Assembly (NCBI RefSeq): GCF_905475465.1
Contig: NC_062241.1
Coordinates: forward strand, 2,728,001-2,792,000
DNA length: 64,000 nt
Direction: 5' to 3'
Source: Pieris napi
Lineage: Eukaryota > Arthropoda > Insecta > Lepidoptera > Pieridae
Within the stretch, counting starts at the first letter, position 1. Every line of letters begins with the position of its first letter. The translations under genes were made by a program, and so were the position numbers. This document shows, in pieces, positions 57,019-64,000 of this stretch. A model generated the notes under the pieces. That model was given only the letters and a program-made list of their open reading frames with translations. It was not told the origin of the DNA and did no database searches.

Positions 57019-57246
57019 TTTTTTTTTTAAAGACAATTCACACCAATTGACCTAGTCCCATGCTAAGCTGGTGAAGCTTGTGTTATGGGTACTAGGCAAC
57101 GGATATACATACATATTATAGATAGATAGACATATAAATACATCAAACACCCAAGACCTAAGCACAACACCAAATGCTCATCACATCGATGTTCGTCTCA
57201 GCCGGGGATCGAACCTGGGACCCACTAACCACTAAACCAATGAGAC
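57019..57246 (-). mobile_element. SINE family 2, anticodon-arm segment deleted
   Basis: Reverse-sense copy: A-run complement, AAAGACAATTCACACCAATT, CTGGTGAAGCTTGTGTTATG, GCTCATCACATCGATGTTCG, CCGGGGATCGAACCTGGGAC, then CACTAACCACTAAACCAATG. The ~20 bp between GGTTAGT and GGGTCC, which correspond to the anticodon arm, are missing. Confidence 0.9.
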
Positions 57247-60200
57247 GTCATATATATATTCTAATAACCTACGTGATTATGAAATAGTACTAATAATTAT
57301 TAGTTCCGTATACAAATGTTTAACGATTGCCACATTACAATGTTACGGTAATAATTCCCGAGGTAGAAACATGTACCTATAAAACATGGTTAATGGCGAA
57401 AATACCATTAACACTAGGCTAATTAAACAGCCCTATAACGTTAACAATTATTGCGCGATACTAAACTCACTGAATGAATCTTATGATATTCGCTAAACCA
57501 AAATAAACGAACGCACGAACGGAAACGCTTGATATTATTAGATACGACAATTCTATTATTTTTATTCGTAACACATCGGAGATTTGCTCATAAATTTCAG
57601 ATGGGACGTCCACCTTTAGTGGAGAATGGTTCCTAGAACATACCCTCACTTCGCACCTAATTAATCCGGTTGGTAATGGGATATTTTATGTCGCTATAGC
57701 TATAGATGATACATTTTATTTCCGCTTAAATTTTGTTTACAATATGAGTTCAGTTTTATATTAAAAATACTTTTGTAAAATGACCCTGAATTGTAAAAAG
57801 GAAATTAAAAATGTTATAACATCAAAGAGTCGAGTCTCTATTATTGAAATATACTTTGTCACCACATTATAAAAGCTAATAGCGACATTCTTTCCGCTCC
57901 GTTTCAATAAAAAATATCCTGTTCTCAAATCAGAGCGGATGCTTGATTTTTAACTCGCAATCTGTACGCTTTCAAGTATTGTGTGTAATGTCATTTATTA
58001 GTAGCGACAACACGTGTTTTAGTTTATTATTTCTCAGCGGTAAACCGTTGTCATTATCACCGGCCACATCGCTCAGCCGGCGACGCATTATTTATCAAGA
58101 ACACCGTTTAGTTCATTGTTTCATAATAAAACATTAATTTTGTCAACGGCCTCCACGCCTGGACACAGTCCTCCAATATTAGAACTTCCGTTGACATTAA
58201 AATAAGAAAACTCGGACCGATAAATCTAATTCTTTATCTCGCGCGTCGCGACAATCTTAGAATTTAGAGAGAAAATAAATAGACATTCGCAAATGACATC
58301 CCCACTTATTCAAACAAGGAACACATGCGAAATCTTGTACAATTCTCAACAAAAACAAAGGGGCCGTTGGCGAAACAAAAAAATTAAAATCACGTGCAGC
58401 GATGAGTGAAAAAAAGGTCAACAATATGTCTAATCTACAATCCATGTCACAAGCTAAAGGTTACGGAAGGTTGTACAAAAAACTGTCTCAAACCGATCTA
58501 ATAAAATCTTCCGAGTTAATCTTAAATTGAATTTTATGATGCGATCTTTAAAGTCTATGTTATATCGCGTGGAACAGGATTTGAGCGCGGCATTGTTCGT
58601 ACCTTAGGGAGAAGAGACAACAGATTTTTGTCTTTTTTTGCTCATTTTCACATATGGCATCGCAATCCTGGATATGTCACACATGTGTCGGTTTTAGGTT
58701 ACTTCACAATAATGACTGCTCTTCAGTTTCTCATATCTTAAGCGTCCATTACATTCCGTTGGGTTCGTTCTAATTTCTAAAACGGAGTCAACGCACTTTT
58801 CTTTCCCTTTGAAGTTGAGTTTTTAGTGGTACGCGATATTCCGCTTTGAGATGTCGTTTGCTTATCAACAGGTGACATTCAATACGACTGTTTTCTTTCG
58901 CCTTAATTGAGCGTCAGGTGGTCCCGAAATAGCCGTGCCACGTCACCGAGTAGACCATTATCGGTCTTTTTACGGCTGCAACAAAAGCGATAAATCGTGG
59001 CGCTGCAACTGAATAAGTAATTCTAAACCGAAACGCTACTGAAACTTATCTGGTCAATAAATTTAGTTCAACCATAAATAGAACTATAAAAATTACGAGT
59101 GAGATACATTAGGACAATGTTACGCGCGCATTTTACAATGGGTACATTATGGTTTAATTGATTCGGCCACAATGGGCTTTATGCGGCCAGTCCTGGCCAC
59201 AAAGATATTATTGTCTATGGCCCGGCAGACGTCTGCTAACACTTGACCAGAGACAAAATGGCTTTGTAATGTTTGGTTGGAAGGCGCCATCCGTAATTCA
59301 ATATGTATTCTAATTAATGCAGCTTGATTTTGGTCGTAAATATATTCGGCGTGTTAAGAATAAGTTTCTTTGTTCTGTATATTAAACGGTTTGTATAGGA
59401 ATACTTTTACGCATCTTTGTGAGCATGGGGTGCAAAAAATTGCCAGTTTTCTTTGACTCATGAAACTACCGTTCAAATAGGAAAGCTAACTTAATGTATT
59501 TACCAATGTTTACTTAGTTTTACGATGACGATGGGATGTTGGGTTCATTTACCTGAAAAAAAAAATATTATTACAGTTATAATACATTTTAAACATACAC
59601 TTATCAGCATATAACATTTAAACAGCAATTTCTAACATTGGAATTTTTAGCAAAGATTATGTTTGTAATATTCCATTTAGTATGCTTTAAATAATCCATA
59701 TAGATCTCCGCATTTGACAGTCATACGTAAACATGTTCTACCGGCGTCTGTTTATTTGTGAATTAAAAAATGGATTGACATGTTGCTCTGTTATTGATGC
59801 TGTATTAATTATCTTGTTGTTCATAAATAGAACAGTAGTACATCTGTGATACATATTACGAGGAAAAACAATTGAAAAACAAGTAATTATTGAAAAAAGA
59901 ACACGATTTTTCATTATCTCTTTTTTATTTGTGGCCAGTATTGTGGACTTGGAGATAAAAAACTTTTTGTGACGAGGTTAAAAAAAAGAAAATCAAGAGA
60001 CCATTTTCATTGTCCATTCACGGATATCTAGAATAAACGAGGTAGGTCTGGATATCCACACTTTGAGATCGATTTTCCTTTAGTTTTTATATTTTTTTTA
60101 AATTCGTGTCTAGTATTTATATATAAGTGCTTGTCACATTAAATTTTTATTTTTCTTATGCCAATGTATAAGTGTGCCGAGCGTTAGTAAGCTTATAAAT

Positions 60201-61363
60201 AAATATAGTTTGTTACATATATAATATATATACAGCTATGACGTTTTTTAGTAGTTAATAAGAAAACTATTCATTAAATTATACCTGGATAAATGAAATC
60301 AAAACTTGCCTCTGTTATCATGTTACCAAACAATTGTTCAATACAAATTTGTGTTCGAATGTTTTAATCATCTGCTTAGGAATTAGCAATTGTTTTTCAA
60401 TATTCTTTTGATCAGTTTACGACCTCCGATAAAAGTTACTTCCTATACTTTGAACTAATACTTTGTATCGAATTTACCATAAAATTAACTCGCTTATGTC
60501 CATATTTATAATAAAGAATTTTATGACTCGACATCGAATCTAAAAATATTTCAGGATGCAGGATACTGTTTGAACAATGTGTTTCTTCTAGGAAATTGTT
60601 TATGGTTATCATATCTATGGTTGAGGAACAAAGTTAGTTTTATCTATAGGCGTAATATTGTATATTTTCATATGAAGAATACAACAGAATTTTTCAAAAA
60701 GCCTCAAGGTTTTTCGGTCTATGCAAAGTAGGTACAGTATATATAGATAGTGAAAATTGTCAATCATGTTAAATGATTAGAAATCAATATGGCGCGGCAA
60801 TTGAGGCAAGAAGCTAGAAACCTTTTTAGAAAATAATCTCTCTGATATAATTATTTTTACCATAGCACTATATTCTTCTAAAATGAAATTTGTTTTAGGT
60901 TCACCATTTGAATTAGTGAATTAGTGTTAGTGCACGTTAGTCAAGTGCTAAACAGTGGTTAGTGAAAAATACACAAGAACAGAGTGTCTTTTCCTTAATA
61001 GAGACTGTAATTTGTGTTATTCTTATGTTAAATTTCAGTTTTAGCAAATTAGACTTAAACTACTTATTAGTCTTAAGTTAGGCTCGATTGTAATGTGCCA
61101 TGATGTCACAGTGAAGAGACAATGTATAAGAAAAAAAAAACAATAAGTTCTCGACGCATTAGGCACATCTGGCGATTTCAAAAATATCAAATTTCCATTG
61201 CAATTTTTTGTTGATGTATTGTTTTGTAATCGTTTAAATGGTATCGGGTTTTTATCCCGATGAAACAAAAATTAATTAAGGGCTAGGGAACTTCAATATC
61301 AGACCGACACAATTATTTTAATCAATCGTCAAGATTGTTTTAATTAATCTTATGTAATAATAA
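57247..61363. other. Upstream intron/flank, largely repeat-poor
   Basis: About 4 kb almost free of the repeats that fill the rest of the window. 58780-59300 is GC-richer and carries several ACAAT/ACAAAG words (see the regulatory entry). No exon recognised. Confidence 0.4.
59110..59280. promoter_or_regulatory. Cluster of SOX-like ACAAT motifs, candidate enhancer
   Basis: GGACAATGTT (59112), TTACAATGGG (59133), CCACAATGGG (59167), CCACAAAGAT (59197) and ATTATTGTCT (59207, reverse ACAAT) lie within ~110 bp, together with CGGCCAGTCCTGGCCA. SOX HMG boxes bind (A/T)(A/T)CAA(T/A)G-type sites. Enhancer activity and autoregulation by SoxD are speculation, since such short motifs are common in AT-rich DNA. 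Confidence 0.2.
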
Positions 61364-61623
61364 TCAATGGCGCTACAACCTTTTTAGGTCTGGGCCTCAG
61401 ATTTCTGTATCTTTTTCATGATCATTTGGTAATCTAATAGGCAAGTTGGTGATCAGCCTTCTGTGCCTGACGCACGCCGTTGACATTTTGGGTCTAAGAC
61501 AAGATGACAAGATGTTTTACTTTACCGTTCGAGCGAATGTTAAATGCGCACATAGAAAGAAAGCCGGGGATTGAACTTACGACCTCAGGGATGAGAGTCG
61601 CACGCTGAACCCCAACACTGCTC
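61364..61623 (-). mobile_element. SINE family 1, nearly full length
   Basis: TCAATGGCGCTACAACCTTT, TCTGGGCCTCAGATTTCTGT, GTGCCTGACGCACGCCGTTG, GGGGATTGAACTTACGACCT and AACCCCAACACTGCTC. Confidence 0.85.
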
Positions 61624-61698
61624 ATCTTATGTTAACTCAAACAAATGTTTGTTATTATCGAAGTTTTTAATAATTGCTGTCAAAATTTTAGGTTTAAC

Positions 61699-61830
61699 AT
61701 GTCGAGAGGAAATCTCTTCGTGGGGTCCGGGCCGGACTATGTGACGCATAGACGCATGCTGGACGTAGCCATCAAACGCAAGCCGTGTCAGGCTGTACTT
61801 GCATCTTGGATCATCTATGTAGATGTGTAG
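61699..61830 (+). CDS. Unidentified short open frame after an AG acceptor-like site
   Basis: ATG at 61699 follows CAAAATTTTAGGTTTAAC, which has a weak acceptor look. The 43-residue frame starts MSRGNLFVGSGPDYV and ends at TAG. Its GC content is well above the surroundings. I do not recognise the peptide. It is wedged between a SINE (ending 61623) and a LINE remnant (starting 61855), and the opposite strand is also open, so it may be a piece of an unrecognised transposon rather than a gene exon. Confidence 0.2.
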   Translation: MSRGNLFVGSGPDYVTHRRMLDVAIKRKPCQAVLASWIIYVDV

Positions 61831-61854
61831 TTAGGGTTAAATCTCTTCTTCTTC

Positions 61855-62000
61855 TTTTAGTGCCTCTCCATTACTGTCTCTTGTCCTGTGCCAGATGCAG
61901 CAACTCTTCCGCAGTCAAATACCCGTCCTAACGTTGCGAAGCCATGATTTCTTCCTTCTACCAATACGTTTTCCTTAATTTTACCCATTATAATTAATTG
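61855..62000 (-). pseudogene. LINE C-terminal remnant (GRRKKSWLRN type)
   Basis: The minus strand reads GKRIGRRKKSWLRNVRTG, then in another frame AEELLHLAQDKRQ and WRG. This is the usual C-terminal end of a lepidopteran endonuclease-RT LINE ('GRRK.SWL.NLR.W ... LA.dr..WR'), with a frameshift and stops. Confidence 0.7.
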
Positions 62001-63043
62001 AATTGGCATGGCGCAACACGAGGCCCAGGTTCGCAACTTTCCGTGGTTTAATGCTGCATCAAGTTTTTCGAGGTTGGGGTAAATATGATGGCTGATAAAT
62101 ACCTAAATATCATCAGAGAGTACAAGAACATTTGCTTTTTTTCAGTCCAGTGGCCAGTATTTAAATAGCTTTCTCAGGTGGTTGGATTTTCAAATTTCGA
62201 ACACCTACTGTGCCCTTACAAAAATTCAACAATAGTACATTCTGATCTCACGTGCGTATTATAAAGGCGTTTCCTCTACTCAAATGACGTGTGTACAGGA
62301 AACCCTTTATTCTACGATCCTGCTATGATGCGCGTGAGCACGTATGATTAGGTATTATGTCAAGGTTTTGTCTGAGATTCGGGGTAATATAGTAAAACGA
62401 TCAGAAATATACAAATATGTAGTTTGTTTATGGCTCAAACTTTATTCATAATCGAATTAAAGCGTTATTAAGCTGTAAACATATTGATCTCTTTTTATTT
62501 TAACGAGAGAGAAAGGGACGAATAATAACTTTTTTGTAAAGAAACGAATCATTTTACTATTTGATTACAATTAAATCTATATAAATTAAAATTAATATGT
62601 TGCTAAGTGCAAAGTAAGCAAAATTTCAAAAAGGCTGCATATTATTATTTTAAGGCGAAACATATAGTTACGTAAGTACGTGGGAGCTGCTTGTCTTATA
62701 TAATATTCCTAATATTAAAAAAAAATAAAGAAACTAAAATTAATATGTACTCAGAATGTACCAATCATCCCATGAGAGTACCTTGCACTATTTTCTCAAC
62801 CTACATTCACAATAGCACTTCCTTACCATTCAATGCGCAGTCCCAATAATTGTCCTGTAATTGCACAATAAAACACGTGCTAAGCAAACTGAAGGGTTCA
62901 CTAGATCGCAAACAATGGGGTAGCTAGTACTAATGCGCCTACGACCCTTTCTTCGTTCATGTATGGTGTTGGGGATAAACGCTAGCGGGTATGTATTTTA
63001 AAGGATTTAATTTTCTTCATATATATTATTAAATATTATTAGT
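62001..63043. other. Upstream intron/flank, nothing recognised
   Basis: AT-rich; a LINE-tail-like GGCTCAAACTTTATTCATAA at about 62433 is the only hint of a repeat. Confidence 0.45.
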
Positions 63044-63172
63044 GCGGCAACGCACTCGCGAGCTCTCTGGCATTGAGTGTATCTGGTATGGGGATATAGG
63101 CCGTATCACTTAACATCAGATGAGCACCCTACCCCCAAAGGCCGGCAACGCACTCATGAGCTCTGTGCCATT
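63044..63172 (+). pseudogene. LINE ORF-end fragment, partly duplicated (KGRQR lineage)
   Basis: CGGCAACGCACTCGCGAGCT and later AAGGCCGGCAACGCACTCAT show two head-to-tail pieces of the same ORF end, separated by CACTTAACATCAGATGAGCA from the 3' terminus. Confidence 0.7.
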
Positions 63173-63300
63173 AGTTGTTTATTTATTTTATTAGTTGAGA
63201 GTATCCCTGGTGGGCACCCTATTCTAGAAGCAAAATGTAGGAGAACAGTTTCCGTGTTGCCTTACTGTACCGATACGATAAAACCATAACAAAAAAGGAC

Positions 63301-63600
63301 TTTGTGCCAATCGTTAGTTACTTACATAACTAAGTCTCTTCAAAAAACAAAAGACAAATAAAAAAAAATACATATTTCAATTCTGTTACCAAAACGACAA
63401 AAAATATTTTGTGCCAATGGACTGTTTTAAGTCCTTCTCAAATCACAAAAGACAATGTAAAAAAGAAATAGATAATAGGTCCTATTGCCAAATCGACAAA
63501 CAATGTTTAAAAATATTTAGTGCCAATTTTTTTAAGTCCTCAAAAACAAAAGACAAATTTAAAAAGCGAAATAGATAATTAACTTCTCAAATTGAAAAAC
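63301..63600 (+). repeat. Tandem repeat, three units of ~107-109 bp
   Basis: GTGCCAA landmarks at 63304, 63411 and 63520; each unit has AAGTC(C/T), CAAAAGACAA(A/T), and the last two share GAAATAGATAAT. The first two end with ACGACAAA/TCGACAAA and AATAT. A satellite-like cluster near the right edge of the window. Confidence 0.85.
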
Positions 63601-64000
63601 CTCTATCAGTTCAAGTTCTAGACCACACAATCTCCTTCTGTTTAAGCACCGAAAGAAACGGAAGAGAATTGTCTGCGAGTACAAATTACAAGGGCCCCGA
63701 ATCAAAGGGGCAGCTATTGTCAATGCCCAATCGAGTTTATTTCGTATGAAAATCGGACCAACTTGTTTTTAAAAGGGTGGCAAATTAAATTACAGACGTT
63801 CCGTGACAATAATTGGCCAATCAGGCGTTATTTTGATTTTATATTTATTATAAGTTGAATGAAGGGTAATTATTCAGTTTTGAATATATTTTAAAGAGAT
63901 TTTATGGGTTTTAATGACCTTCTTAAAAATTATTATCGATATTCCGTTCGAATCATAATAGCTCTTTCTATGTGTGCAAAGAACACTTGCTATGGTGAAG
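63601..64000. other. Right edge, nothing recognised
   Basis: Unique-looking sequence with no protein-like frame or repeat that I can identify. Confidence 0.45.

Overview
The window looks like a piece of an insect chromosome, almost certainly from a moth or butterfly. It is AT-rich, has no operon-like gene packing, and is crowded with repeats typical of Lepidoptera: two tRNA-derived SINE families, many 3' fragments of LINE (non-LTR) retrotransposons, and small inverted-repeat DNA elements. I cannot name the species.

The only host gene I can support is on the minus strand: a SoxD-class HMG-box transcription factor (Drosophila Sox102F; vertebrate Sox5/Sox6/Sox13). Two coding exons are visible. 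The first (33040-33576) carries the start codon and encodes residues 1-177 plus two bases of codon 178. It has a polypyrimidine tract and AG acceptor just upstream and a GTGAGT donor. The second (16212-16356) starts with the base that completes codon 178 and encodes the beginning of the SoxD coiled coil, with the family motif KERQLS followed by REQLLA. The splice phases fit exactly. The intron between them is about 16.7 kb. The acceptor before the ATG means at least one 5' untranslated exon lies further upstream (higher coordinates), either unrecognised in 33.6-64 kb or outside the window. The rest of the coiled coil and the HMG box must lie beyond position 1. The window is therefore mostly long introns of one developmental regulator.

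Layout: 1-16.2 kb is the next SoxD intron, with an ACTAG-type repeat pair, LINE remnants, two fold-back sequences and several SINEs. 16.4-33.0 kb is the intron between the coding exons; it holds an intact reverse-transcriptase reading frame of a 5'-truncated LINE (22.2-24.8 kb), a small segmental duplication beside the LINE tail, and many SINE and LINE pieces. 33.0-33.6 kb is the first coding exon. 33.6-64 kb is upstream intron or 5' flank, with two copies of a PIF/Harbinger-like MITE, an inverted-repeat element, three tandem duplications, more SINEs and several relatively GC-rich, repeat-poor stretches that are candidate regulatory DNA.

I found no rRNA, functional tRNA, CRISPR, bacterial or viral gene, and no clear novel biological system. 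The points most worth checking are the SoxD gene model, the recently active LINE, the 3-bp-TSD MITE pair, the inverted duplication in a LINE tail, the internally deleted SINE and the repeat-poor candidate enhancers.
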